This document shows, piece by piece, positions 34,152 through 45,214 of a stretch of DNA of 64,000 nt. This stretch comes from Cannabis sativa (lineage: Eukaryota > Streptophyta > Magnoliopsida > Rosales > Cannabaceae). The position numbers and the translations under genes were made by a program. How positions within the stretch are numbered: position 1 is the first letter of the stretch; each line of letters opens with the position of its first letter. The notes under the pieces were generated by a model, which saw only the letters and a program-made list of their open reading frames with translations, was not told the DNA's origin and did no database searches. Location of the stretch: the NCBI RefSeq assembly GCF_029168945.1, contig NC_083604.1, positions 13,446,812-13,510,811 of the forward strand. The letters are read 5' to 3'.

Positions 34152-35777
34152 CTAACTTGTCTCCATTCTTCCCAAACGCAAATTGAATTCTGCCATTTCT
34201 GTAGGAGCAAAAGTTGAAGCAGATGCAGCAACAGGATCATTTGTAATACCAGGGGAAGCAGACCGAGCCTTTCTTTGAGCAGCTTTTCCTTGAGGAGGCT
34301 TCTCAGGAATTTTGAAAGTGGTTCCAACAGCAGGCATCTCAATTGATTCATTCTCAAGAATCAATTCCTCTTGATCAGATAAAATCTTATAGATTAAATG
34401 AGGAAAAATAAGATTGAGCCTACGTTTCTTGCCCTTTCGAAGAGAAACAATTTGCTCCCAAATCATGTCAGCCAAATCAATTTTAGCACCAATTGAAACT
34501 TTATACAAAAAGAAAGCAAGTTCATTTGAAACATTTACCGGATTGGAGCAAGGAAACCAATTGGATAGGGCAAACCTCATGAGAGCAGCATGTTGATAGG
34601 TGAGTTGAGACATATGCATGGTGTCGGAGAGTTCAACATCATTATCACCAGTGAGATAACCGAACACCTTTTGACGATCAAACTCCACATCAGTTGGCTC
34701 AATTCCCATAGGCAGATTGAGAGCTTCAGCCACATCCTTCACAGTAAAGGAATACCAGTGTCCTCTGACAAATACTTTGCCAAACATAAAAGAGTCCTCA
34801 TCGAGAAACTCATCAGTGATGTTAGCATAAAATTCCTTCACAATTCTATCCACATAGCCATCAAAACAAATAAAGGTATCTACCCATTGTCTTTCTTTCA
34901 ACATGTTATATACTCCAAAAGGCTTCTGAGCAATAACATTAAAATTTTTCTCCACAGTAAAATTCCTATTCTCATAGAATTTCATATCTCTAGCATGATC
35001 ATTATAACAAAAATAATGAGAGTGGGGCTTGAAGTTATCAAGAGAAATACCAGAGGGCCTCTTTCTTTTCTGTGGAAGAACAGGATTTGGAGAGACAATG
35101 GGCCTTTTTCCTTTGTCCTTCTTTGGAACTGCAGCAGGGACAGGAACAGGTTCTGTAGTGACAGGATCAGCCTCTGGTTCTTCACTCTCAGATTCAGAAT
35201 CATCAACAGCAGGTTGATCTTTGGGCACGAATTCTTCACTTGAATCGGACAAGCCCTCTGATTCATGATCCTCCTCAGTTTCTTCTGGTTCAGAATTCGA
35301 GGATGAGATCAAAGGGGGATTCTCCTTGAGATTTTTGACCTTTGAAGATGAAGACACCACCTTTTTCCCTTTGGATACCTTTTTAGGTTGAACCACTTTG
35401 GGCTTTTTAGGAGTGGAAACCTTGGACCTTGTTCGAGAACTCACCGTGGGCAAAGTCACCAAAGCTTTGTCGACATTAGGAGCACCATTCGAAGAAGAGG
35501 ACTTCGACAATGTGTGATCGGATGAATGAGATTCATCATGATCACCAAACCCAGGTGTTGAAGAAGCAATTGGAGAAGCAACAACAGGTGGAGAGGCGAG
35601 ATTGATCACGGATTTTCGAGCTTGGGTCTTCGATTTTCTGGCAGATTTCGTCGGAGCAGAGGACGAACCAGAAGCTCCGGTTGCTGGTGCAGGTGGCGCA
35701 GGAGGGGTGATCGGAGATGCAGAGGCAGAGCCACGAGAGGGCTTCTTGGATGGTTGGGCATTCTTAGTTTTGGCCAT
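34152..35777 (-). CDS. ORF3 of element D, 541 aa, intact
   Basis: Same position and family as ORF3 of C, but with a different N-terminus. Residues 1-240 are low-complexity Ser/Pro/Ala/Lys/Glu, with basic patches such as KKPKVVQPKKVSKGKK (possible nuclear signals) and acidic patches. The conserved core follows (about residues 260-450): FICFDGYVDRIVKEFYANIT, VRGHWYSFTVKDVAEALNLP, NELAFFLYKVSIGAKIDLAD, LNLIFPHLIYKIL. The C-terminus is short and polar. No membrane segment is evident. The start is the first ATG after a TATA-like site at 35893-35900. The frame is unbroken although gag and pol of this element are riddled with lesions. Function unknown; the gene might alternatively be read as a host gene captured or shared by such elements. 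Confidence 0.8.
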   Translation of the reverse strand: MAKTKNAQPSKKPSRGSASASPITPPAPPAPATGASGSSSAPTKSARKSKTQARKSVINLASPPVVASPIASSTPGFGDHDESHSSDHTLSKSSSSNGAPNVDKALVTLPTVSSRTRSKVSTPKKPKVVQPKKVSKGKKVVSSSSKVKNLKENPPLISSSNSEPEETEEDHESEGLSDSSEEFVPKDQPAVDDSESESEEPEADPVTTEPVPVPAAVPKKDKGKRPIVSPNPVLPQKRKRPSGISLDNFKPHSHYFCYNDHARDMKFYENRNFTVEKNFNVIAQKPFGVYNMLKERQWVDTFICFDGYVDRIVKEFYANITDEFLDEDSFMFGKVFVRGHWYSFTVKDVAEALNLPMGIEPTDVEFDRQKVFGYLTGDNDVELSDTMHMSQLTYQHAALMRFALSNWFPCSNPVNVSNELAFFLYKVSIGAKIDLADMIWEQIVSLRKGKKRRLNLIFPHLIYKILSDQEELILENESIEMPAVGTTFKIPEKPPQGKAAQRKARSASPGITNDPVAASASTFAPTEMAEFNLRLGRMETS

Positions 35778-37242
35778 TTCTCTTTGAAACCCTAGAACAC
35801 AAACACTCTTACACTTTGAAAAAATTAGACCTTTGAGAGAAAACTAGAAAGAGAAGAGAGAGTGGTGATCGTGGGTGAGAGGGTAGTTGAGCATATATAA
35901 CATTTCAATTTTAATTACCCAATAAGTAAAAAAAAATAAAAAAGGAAAGTAACTTACTTACCTTAATCACCACGTGGGGAGAGAAAAAAAGGAAACCAAA
36001 AAGGTTTTTCAAAAAATGGTCAAAGTTTCCTTAAATGGAAAAAGGAAACCAAATATCCCCACAAAATCTAAGAATTTAAATACCCTACCAAAACTGAAAT
36101 TTCCACCAAAGAGGAAACAAAAAATAATTAATTATTTAAGGACAAGTTTCCTAAAAAAACAAAATATGACCAAATCTCCAAAATTAAAGGAAACACAATA
36201 TAAAGAATACAATTAAACCATGTTTCCAAAAATGAAAAAATAAAAGAAAAAAAAATTACAATGATTTGAAAAATATGCCCCCCTTTTTCTTTAATTTTTT
36301 TAAAAAAGTGCCCCCCAAAAATTTTTTTGCAAATAATGAACAAGAGAACACAAAGAGACACATAAAACACTAATAACCACTTAAGAACAAAAAATAGTCT
36401 CTAAGAATATAATGAAACATAACAAGATAAATAACAAGAAATTTTTAAGAAAGCTCAAATGACAAATTCGGTCACAACAATTTTTTTTTTATTTTTATTT
36501 TTATAAAAGACAGAAAAAGAAAATAACCTTGATATTTTTGTAACTAAAATTCACATTGTCCGCTTGTCTTTGTCCCTGATGAAAAAATCAAACTCATAAG
36601 AATAGTCAGAAATTATTTTATCAAGCTAATGAAGTAATAGAATGAGGTCATAGCGGTTACACAGTAAAAATTGACTCAGTCACCAAGAATATTAAAGTAA
36701 ATCAAACAGTATGTAACAGCTTTATAACACCATTTTCGAGGATAGAAATTTTTTTACCACAAACTGTGTCAAGCATAAGTGTGTGAAAGTATAAGCAGGG
36801 AACATTGCCCAATTTGTCAAAAAGACTTTTTCTGATAAGTTGTAACCATAGGAGACGCTGTCACACTACCTCAATGGTAGCTCTTTTCAATGGTAGCGTA
36901 TCTTCTACATAACTCCCAATTACATAATTCCAACTTACTTAGAGATGGCTTTCACACATTGAGATAGGTAGCTCTATTCATCTAATGGAGCTTGAACACA
37001 CAGTTTTTAAACATCATTATTCGAAACTGGTAGCTTACATAACACTGTTTGATGGACCCGAATATTCCTGTGAGGAGTGAACCATTTTCCTGACAAACCT
37101 GTATGACACCATAATATTACAGCATTAGCAATAAAATAATGACTGTAATTCTTATAAGGTTGAGATTTTCTTCTAGGACAAGGACAAGACATTATGAACT
37201 CTAAAACAACTCAAATATCAAGGATTAAGAAGAACAAAAGCA
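35778..37242 (-). other. ORF3 promoter region and pol-ORF3 spacer of element D
   Basis: TATATATG-like TATA in element sense at 35893-35900, then upstream a CACGTG palindrome (35971-35976). Many GGAAAC/GTTTCC or GGAAAG copies occur between 35941 and 36230. 36230-37242 is AT-rich with no coding frame. Confidence 0.55.
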
Positions 37243-40200
37243 TTAAACAGTACAAACCCCTAAGGATTTCCTTAAAGAAATAAAACGGACCGAGTCAAGA
37301 GCTTTAGTAAAAATATCTGCAATTTGTTTGCTAGTTTCAACATATTCTAAGACAAGAATTTTACTTTCCACAAGCTCTCTAATAAAGTGATGACGAATGT
37401 CTATGTGCTTTGTGCGAGAGTGTTGAACAGGATTCTTAGAAATGTTTATAGCACTAGTGTTATCACAAAAGATGGTTAAAGTTTTCAAATCAAACCCATA
37501 ATCCGCCATCATTTGTTTCATCCATAACAATTGGGTACAACAACTACCCGCAGCAATATACTCAGCCTCAGCTGTGGACAGAGAGATTGAGTTTTGCTTC
37601 TTGCTGTGCCATGAAACAAGATTGTTTCCAAGATAGAAACATCCACCACTAGTACTTTTTCTATCATCTGTATTACCTGCCCAATCAGCATCACTAAAGC
37701 AAACAAGGTTAGAGTTAGTGTCTTTAGAAAACCAAATCCCAAAATCAATAGTGCTATTTACATAGCGAATGATTCTTTTCACAGCAGAAGATGGGATTCC
37801 ATGGGATTTGCCTGATATCGTGCACAAACACCAACACTATAACAAATGTCAGGACGACTAGCAGTAAGATAAAGCAAACTACCTATCATACTTCGATACA
37901 AAGTTTGATCTACCTTTACTCCTTGTTCATCTTTGCTTACTTTCAAAGTTGTGCTCATGGGACTGTTGGTATGTTTTGCTTTCTCAAGACCAAACTTTGT
38001 CACCAAGTTCTTAGCATACTTGCTTTGAGTGACAAAGGTTCCCTCATCTGATTGCTTCACTTGAAGACCGAGAAAATAAGTGAGTTCACCTACCATGCTC
38101 ATTTCAAACTCCTTTTGCATTTGGGAAACAAAAACCTGCACTTCAGAGTTAGAAGTAGAGCCAAACACAATATCATCAACATATATTTGAGCAACAATTA
38201 CATCAGAATTAATGTTTTTAACGAAAAGTGTTTTATCAACATTTCCTCTCTTGTAATCATGAGAAAGCAAAAATTCAGTTAGATGCTCATACCAAGCACG
38301 TGGTGCTTGTTTTAGACCATACAAAGCTTTGTCTAACTTATAGACATGATCAGGAAAATGAGGATCCTCAAACCCTTTAGGTTGTTCAACATACACCTCT
38401 TCTTTTAACAGCCCATTCAAAAAAGCGGATTTGACATCCATTTGATACAATGTAATACCAAGAATGCAAGCTATGGAAAGAAGTAACCTGATCGATTCTA
38501 GTCTAGCTATTGGAGCAAATATTTCATCAAAGTCAATACCCTCAACTTGAGTGTATCCTTGGGCAACCAACCTTGCCTTGTTTCGAATGATAGTGCCAAA
38601 CTCATCACTCTTATTTTTGAAGATCCACTTGGTTCCAATGATGTTCACAAACGGTGGTCTTGGAATCATTCTCCAGACTTTGTTTCGAACAAACTGATGT
38701 AGCTCATCCTGCATAGCAAGAAACCAATCTTCATCCATTAGTGCTTCTTTTACAGATTTTGGTTCTAAAGAAGAAATAAAACATAAGAATTGAATTATAT
38801 TAGCATATTTTCTTCTTGTAACCATGCTCTCATCCAAGTTTCCAAGGATGAGATCTGAAGGATGATTCTTTTTAACCCTGGGGGATGGTTCCCTCTGTAA
38901 TGGATTAGTGATTGAATTTGAAGAATGCTCGGATTCTTTTGTTGTTGGAAATTCTGTAGCAACAGATTCCTGCATTGTAGCCTCGACAACTGCTTCTATA
39001 GCTTCGTCAGGTTCCTTTTCCACAGCAGTAGGTTTTTCTAGCAGATCTTCAATCTGTTCTTCTGTAGAAAAATCAGACAAATCTTTTAGGTCATCAACAA
39101 CAACATTAGCAGATTCCATAACAGTTTGGGTTCTCATGTTATACACACGATATGCCCTACTATTTGTGGAATATCCTAAGAAAACACCTTCATCACTTTT
39201 AGCATCAAATTTACCAATGTAATCACGATCTCTTAAAATATAACAAACACATCCAAACACATGAAAGTGACTTACATTTGGTTTTTTACCTTTCCGTATT
39301 TCATATGGTGTTTTGTGAGTACCTGGACGTAAGAATACTCTGTTGATCGTATAGCAAGCAGTGTTAATAGCTTCGGCCCAAAGACGCCTCGTAAGCTTCT
39401 TGCTATTCAGCATTACTCAAGCCATTTCTGTTAGAGTACGATTCTTTCTTTCAACCACTCCATCTTGTTGAGGAGTTTTAGGAGCAGAAAATTCATGAGA
39501 AATACCGTTAGCTTTACAAAATTCATCATATATGGTATTTTCAAATTCCTTTCCATGATCACTCCTAATCCTAACAATTTTACCAATGTTACAATCTTTT
39601 TCAACTCTTAATTTCAAACACAAAGATTGGAAAGCTTCAAAAGTATCAGATTTTTCTCTCAAAAAATCCACCCATGAAAATCGAGAAAAATCATCAACAC
39701 AAACAAAAATATACCTCTTACCATTCAAGCTTTCTACTTGAATTGAACCCATTAAATCCATATGCAAGAGTTCGAGAACTCTAGAAGTATTCACATCCGG
39801 GACACTCTTGTGACTCCTTACCTAATTTAGGTAATCCTCGAACAATCCCTGAAACAGACAATTTTTTTAGATTTTTAAAATGAATGTGACCAAGTTTTTC
39901 ATGCCATAGATCAGTAACATTTTCAATGACAGAATGACAAGTAGCATACGTAGTGAGAGTATAACAATTATCACTAGATCTCAGCCCTTGTAAGACAATT
40001 TCATCAAGAATATTATATACATAGCAATGATTGCTATCAAAGCTCACAGTATAACCCTGGTCACAAATCTGACTAATGCTAAGTAGATTAGCTTTTAGTC
40101 CTTCAACCAACATGACATTCTTTAGTTTAGGAAGCCCTTCGAACTTGAGAGTTCCCATTCCTATGACTTTTCCAGTAAGACTATTACCAAATGTAACTTC

Positions 40201-40707
40201 TCCACAGTGCATTGGTCTTATGTTCACAAGATATTCTTTTTCACCTGTCATGTGTCTAGAACAACCACTATCAAAATACCACATGTTAGAAGCAATAGTT
40301 TTAAAACAAGTAGAACCTACCAAGCATTTGTTTTTGACAACCCATTTTTGTTTTTGTAAAACATGTTTATTTCCAAGATAATTAGATTTAAACATGTTTT
40401 GCATGGTTATGCACTTAGGTCGAATGTGACCTTTTATTCCACAAAAATGGCAAATAGGGATGAAACGTCTTCCAATCCCTTTGAAATTGTCAAACTTACC
40501 GTGCTGCTTCTTTTCTGTAACAGCAGAGTGCTTTGCTGTAGAGACAGAAACCTGCGAGGTAGAAATAGTTCTTCCAGAAACAAAACTATTAGATTTAACA
40601 AAAGTGGTATTAGAATTAGGTTGATTAGAAACATAACCCAGACCCGCATGATTAGTTTGGCCAGATTTTTGAATTTTTTCAAAAATGGTGGAGCCTGGAT
40701 TTAGCAT
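37243..40707 (-). pseudogene. pol: pol of element D, multiply broken
   Basis: In element sense: a zinc knuckle (CHFCGIKGHIRPKC); protease (WYFDSGCSRHMTGEKEYL); a GAG-pre-integrase domain; integrase (MDLMGSIQVESLNGKRYIFV, RSDHGKEF, a [14 protein letters not shown] segment); RT ([30 protein letters not shown]); and RNase H (FSDADWAGNTDDRKSTSGG, ADIFTKALD). Breaks: a deletion with frame change near 39785 removes the end of the GAG-pre-integrase domain; a TGA lies at about 39414-39416; a frame change lies near 37800. Elsewhere the frames are long and clean. It is a different subfamily from C. Confidence 0.92.
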
Positions 40708-40756
40708 TTTAACATTCTTTTTAATGTTATCAAGTTCCTTGGTTAAAGAAATAATC

Positions 40757-42055
40757 TTACTCTTTTAAAGACAGTACAGATTCACAACATTTAAGTTTAT
40801 CTTCCAACTCATTAATGTTGTTACACAAGACTTTATTATCTTTAACCAGGGAGCAATTTTTAGCACATGTTTCCAACCACTTACCAAACATTACCTTGTA
40901 GGATTCAGCCATAGAATTCTCATCAATTTCTGACTCATCTGATTCGGATCTGGATTCTTCCTTGTCATCGATCAGGATATTATTCAAGCAAATGCTCTTT
41001 TCTTTTTCCTGCAAATTTCTTGACAATACACTTGTTAGAACAACCTTTTCTTTTTCATCCTCACTACTCTCAGAATCATCAATCCAAGTAACATTTAATC
41101 CCTTTTTATTTTTCTTTAAGGTATTAGCACATTCGGATTGAGTGTGACCAAAACCTTCAAATTCTGTGCATTTAATACCTTTTTCATTGCTAGATGAAAA
41201 AGGTTTAGAGGGCATATTACCAGAAATGTTACCTTTTGGGCTCTTTGAAAAATTCTTTTTATTTCCAGCAGATTTCATGAATTTTTGGAAATTTTTTTCC
41301 AACAAAACCATTTCATCATCATTTTAATCATCAGAAATAATATTTTCAGAAGCATTAAAGGCAATACCTTTACTTTTCTCATTCGAGAGACTTTGCTTAC
41401 TCTTTTTCTTGATCTGTTGATTCAACTCAAAAGGTCTTAAAGACCCCATGAGTTCCTCAACCTTCATTTTGTCAAAGTCTTTTGCCTCTTCCATTGCAAG
41501 CAATTTTGTGTCAAACCTGTCAGAAAGAACTCGAACAATCTTTCGAACTAAGACAGATTCATCTAATTTTTCTCCCAAGGCAAAAAACTCATTAGAAATA
41601 TCAGATAATCTTTCATAAAAATCATTTGAAGTTTCAGTTTCTGACATTCTCAATTCATCAAATCTAGTTTGCATCATGGTAAATCGTGATCTCTTTACAT
41701 CAGCAGTACCTTCAAATTGAATTTGAAGGATTTCCCATGATTCCTTTGCAGATTCACAAGAAGAGATTAATTTAATAAAGCCTTCACCAAAACCACTAAA
41801 AATAGCATGTAAAGCCTTATTATTATAACCAGACAATTTTTCATCTTCAGTGGTCCAACTGAGTTCAGATTTTACCTGAGTATTACCTTTTTCATCATTT
41901 TCAGTAGGTTGAGATCAGCCTGTAAGAATAGCTCTCCATGCCTTCTCATCTTGCGATTTGATGAATGCTCTCATCCTGACCTTCCAATAAGGATAATTTG
42001 ACTCATTTAACAGAGGAGGTCCAGAGATAGAGCTTCCTTCTGCAAACAAAGACAT
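40757..42055 (-). pseudogene. gag: gag of element D, three lesions
   Basis: Starts at the first ATG after the primer site (42055), with the entry motif LLNESNYPYWKVRMRAFIKS. An in-frame TGA occurs about 47 codons in (near 41917) and a TAA near 41322. A frame change near 40765 separates it from the knuckle-containing region (40707 onward). The middle matches the UBN2-type Gag core (YNNKALHAIFSGF, RFDELRMSETETSNDFYERL). The region around 41150 has a knuckle remnant (KCTEFEGFGHTQSEC) in which the second cysteine is replaced. Confidence 0.88.
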
Positions 42056-42113
42056 CTCACACAAAACAAGTTAAACGGAATAACCTCAAGATCTCACTAA
42101 GAATTTAGTGACT

Positions 42114-42126
42114 TGCTCTGATACCA
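42114..42126 (-). other. Primer-binding site of element D
   Basis: The complement reads TGGTATCAGAGCA, two bases from the 5' LTR. Confidence 0.9.
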
Positions 42127-42523
42127 ATTGAAATTCCGTATTTTAATATTCCCAGTTTAATTATTTAATTAAATGATTAATTAAATGCGGAATAATGAAA
42201 CTGGTACTGAAAACAGTTTTTCCGTAGTTACAGAATACAACTCTGTAACTCCAGAGAAACCCAGAAAAACAAACAGTGTATAAAGTAAAAACACACAAGA
42301 TTTTTTAACGTGGTTTCAACAATCCTTTCAGATTGTTACTAGTCCACGAGGCCACGCCCAGAGATAAGATTCATTAGATCGGTATCAAAAATACAAAGTA
42401 ATTGACTTATGCATAAATAGACTCCCTCTTATTGTATGTCGCAAGCTTGATGTATTCCACCTACTAACCGAATCTTAATAAAACTCCAAGAGCTTGAACT
42501 CCCTTCGATCACCTTGAAGAGTG

Positions 42524-42740
42524 CTTGAATCCTCCCGATTCAAGGCTTAAAGGCTATCTCCCGAAAGCCTATGCAACCATCTCCCGAAGGTTGTGTGCTT
42601 GTATCATCTCGATGCAAGACTTCAAAAGCAATCTCCCGAAAGCTTGTAAAACCCTTCTCCCGAAGGTGTGCTTGTATCCTCCCGATGCAAGACTTCAAAA
42701 GCAATCTCCCGAAAGCTTGTAAATACCTTCTCCCGAAGGT
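42524..42740 (-). repeat. Nine-hairpin array in the R/U5 leader of element D
   Basis: Plus-strand stems: 42524-31/42537-44 (8 bp), 42551-55/42566-70 (5), 42574-78/42589-93 (5), 42598-605/42611-18 (8, one G-T), 42626-29/42642-45 (4), 42653-56/42663-66 (4), 42671-78/42684-91 (8, one G-T), 42699-702/42715-18 (4), 42725-29/42736-40 (5). Nearly every loop contains CTCCC(GA), read as CGGGAG or GGGAG in element RNA; the fourth has a variant loop. They form three copies of a 73-74-bp, three-hairpin unit. Stem sequences differ between copies but still pair. A copy lies at 22417-22640. Confidence 0.85.
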
Positions 42741-42907
42741 GCACTGATGTTCTTCTTTGTTGTAGACTTGAATACAGACTCAAGACAATACAAACAACAA
42801 ATAAACAGAGTAAGAGTCGAACAGCTCTTCTCTACATAACAAAGACACTCTTTCCTAAAGATATGAAAGTGAATGAAAGAGATACAAAACCTAGCTGCTA
42901 TAAGATG

Positions 42908-42915
42908 TATTTATA
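42908..42915 (-). promoter_or_regulatory. TATA box in the 5' LTR of element D
   Basis: TATAAATA in element sense, about 170 bp before the hairpin array, which would therefore be transcribed. Confidence 0.55.
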
Positions 42916-43353
42916 ATGAATATACATCTTATTGACAGCTTACATTCGGTCTGAACAAGACCTCAGCCCACTAGAAACTTCCCTAAAATAATTCTTCAAT
43001 CAGTCCAGGAATTATCGTTTCTGTACCTACAGAATCGTGGGCAGTAATTACAAATTTCCTTTTATAGAAAAGGAAAGTTTAGCTTCGTTTTTCTCTTCAA
43101 GAAATCTGATCTGAGAAAATGGGAAACTCAACAAAGGATCAGATTATACAGCTAGTTAGATAAAAAAGAAATGGGTAACTAAACTTACATTTTTACTTTT
43201 TTTTTTCCAAAAATAGGAAAGCTGGACAACTTTCCTTCCAAGTTTTAATACACAAAATAGGAAACCATATTAAACACATACCAGCCAAAATTAATAGGAA
43301 ATAATAAAATATTTTTGTAAATTAAATATGCCAAAAATGAAATTAATACTATT

Positions 43354-44554
43354 AACATATTATTTAAATATATATTATACAGTACATTAAATAATAAACA
43401 ATTTTCTTAGTTAACTTCTCTTTTACTACTCCCACTCTTCCTATGAATGTTATTACAAACAGAAAATTTATCTTTTTCTACTTAATTTCCTTACATCGAA
43501 TATGGAGTACTAGCCTTGACTGGAATGAGAGTGATCCTTGAGAAATAATTATTTTACAAAAAACCTAAATTTCATACTTATTAATTACGATTTATCATAA
43601 TGGTACATATATATATATGAAACTTTAACAATGAATCTACAAACTCAAAATTATAAAATGATACCTTAATTTTTAAGAAATCTAATTGAGCACTAAAACT
43701 TGAATGCAATGATAAAATTGTGATGGTGGTGATACTGATATAAATGTATAGGAGAGGACAATGGTGGTGATATTAATATTGTGACTAAGATAAGATAGTG
43801 AGGTTCTTTAGCTTAAGGGTGAACAACACTAATGATCCTAAACTCATCTATTTATAGGCCAAAGTTCAACTGAACCTCACCCTTTGACCTTTCAAAATCC
43901 TAACCTCCCTCATTTATTCTCTCCATGATTTCATCTTATATTTTTAAATTGTTTCAAACTCAACAAAACTCTACTCTAACTAGCTTGGTTGGCCACGTGT
44001 AATTGTTTTTCCACAAACACATGTTTATAAATTCAAATCTAAATTTGAAAAGATGTTGGATTTAAAAGAATATAAGATTAAAGCTATTACATTCACCTTA
44101 CAACTTTGATAACATAGTTTAGGTAATTAATTGATTTCCTTAAAAAACTGAACAAACATTTCTATCACTTAATCTCTACTTTGTTGATTGTTGAGAATTT
44201 TGAATTTCTTACTTCTAGATGGTTCCATGCACTCCTACACGTATGAAAGGTTCCTATTGAACCTTAATGATATAAGTATTATTTGTTGTTGACTAATGGG
44301 AGCATAACCCTCCATAGCTCCCACGTATACCAAGCCTTGGCTTTCCACATTGCTAACTAAGCCACTAACTTCACTATTTCCATGTTAGCTTCTTATATGA
44401 CTTGGTATACCCCTAGTACCTTTATTGCTTCTATTTATTTGAATCAAATAACGCTATATAATTCTACATATCTAATACATTCAAGCTTACTCTAACATTA
44501 AGTATCATTTATATTATATATATTGTATTACTCCACCCTATGCATCAAAATAAT
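43354..44554. other. Intergenic spacer with a minus-strand promoter-like stretch
   Basis: No coding region. TATAAATA on the minus strand at 43849-43856 sits in a context that could be a plant promoter or an LTR U3/R border, but no gene follows before element D. 44220-44420 looks like moderately repetitive LTR-type sequence without a partner. Confidence 0.35.
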
Positions 44555-44869
44555 CACTACAAAAAATGTCACTTATACTAGCAGAGTACTTTCACCAGCG
44601 CATTTCGCATACTGCACTGGCAAAGAGGTCAAAGTTTTACCAGCATACATTTGCAGTGGCTAAAATCTAACTTTTACCAGCGCATTTACGCACTGGAAAA
44701 AGTCATTTTTACCAGTGCTTTTCATTTTATGTTGGCAAAAGTTCTAATACCAAAATTGATTTGTCAACCCTCTTTTGCCAGCACATCACAAGTAATTTTA
44801 TTTTACCAGCGTAATACTAACTTTCGCCAGCACAAAAATGTGCTGACAAAAATGATATTTCTTGTAGTG
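44555..44869. mobile_element. CACTA-type MITE, 315 bp
   Basis: Ends CACTACAAAAAATGTCA and (reverse complement) CACTACAAGAAATATCA, flanked by the 3-bp duplication AAT (44552-44554 and 44870-44872). Internal repeats of TTTTACCAGCGCA and its complement-like partners (TGTGCTGGCAAA) are typical of subterminal repeats in CACTA elements. It has no coding capacity and depends on a transposase in trans. Confidence 0.88.
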
Positions 44870-44984
44870 AATCTTATATTGTCACTGACATAAAATGTTT
44901 AATTCTTACTATATATATCATATCTCATATTTATTCGTAACTTAATTCTCATATAAGTGTCAATATTTTTTTTTTCACAAAGTG

Positions 44985-45207
44985 ATTAAAATCACTCATG
45001 AATTTACGACGCCCACGTCCGCCGGCTAGAACCTTCTCGAACCAGGATAGCTCATCGTCTAACCGCAGAGCATGCTTTGCCAACCATGAGCCGCGAAAAT
45101 CTTAGAGCAAGCCCCATGGGACAAAACTGCCCCCGGAAATTTAGACAATAAAGCTATAACATCTTCAAAGAACGCTCCTAACTCAATAAAATACTGAAGT
45201 TCCACCT
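44985..45207 (-). pseudogene. LINE-type RNase H C-terminal fragment
   Basis: On the minus strand one frame reads IELGAFFEDVIALLSKF and continues to an Ala-His pair. After a one-base frame change it reads LAKHALRLDDELSWFEKV. This resembles the end of the RNase H domain of plant non-LTR retrotransposons (the usual AH-x-LAK-x-AL pattern followed by W-x-E). GC content is higher than in the surroundings. It is short and broken. Confidence 0.5.
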
Positions 45208-45214
45208 AAAAAAA

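Larger units (their letters stand above)
42129..43348 (-). repeat. 5' LTR of element D
   Basis: 1220 bp. In element sense: U3 with GGAAAG/CTTTCC inverted repeats (43055-43076, 43216-43235), TATAAATA at 42908-42915, then an R/U5 leader holding the hairpin array (42524-42740). Ends CGGAATTTCA at the primer site. The start reads TATTAATTTC where the 3' LTR has TGTTAATTCC, so its terminal dinucleotide has probably mutated. Confidence 0.9.
22022..43353 (-). mobile_element. Element D: Sirevirus-like Ty1/copia LTR retrotransposon carrying a third ORF
   Basis: Minus orientation. The 5' LTR is at 42129-43348. The 3' LTR is at 22027-22789 plus 33235-33673, split by element C. The primer site lies at 42114-42126 and the polypurine tract at 33674-33689. 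Flanks are TTATT (22022-22026) and CTATT (43349-43353), a 5-bp duplication with one mismatch. Gene order in element sense is gag, pol, ORF3. gag and pol carry several stops, frameshifts and a deletion, while ORF3 is open over 541 codons. The long non-coding stretch with several GGGGGAG tracts before the 3' LTR fits the Sirevirus lineage. Confidence 0.92.

Noticed and set aside
34590..35243. 217-aa plus-strand ORF opposite ORF3 of D
   Set aside because: Antisense shadow of ORF3, with no recognisable family.
42524..42740. CRISPR-like appearance of the CTCCCGA repeats
   Set aside because: Repeat cores are short, spacing is irregular, stems vary and the locus is a plant LTR. A hairpin array explains it.
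43849..43856. Host gene starting from the minus-strand TATA box
   Set aside because: No coding exon follows before element D or beyond it. An LTR origin is equally likely.
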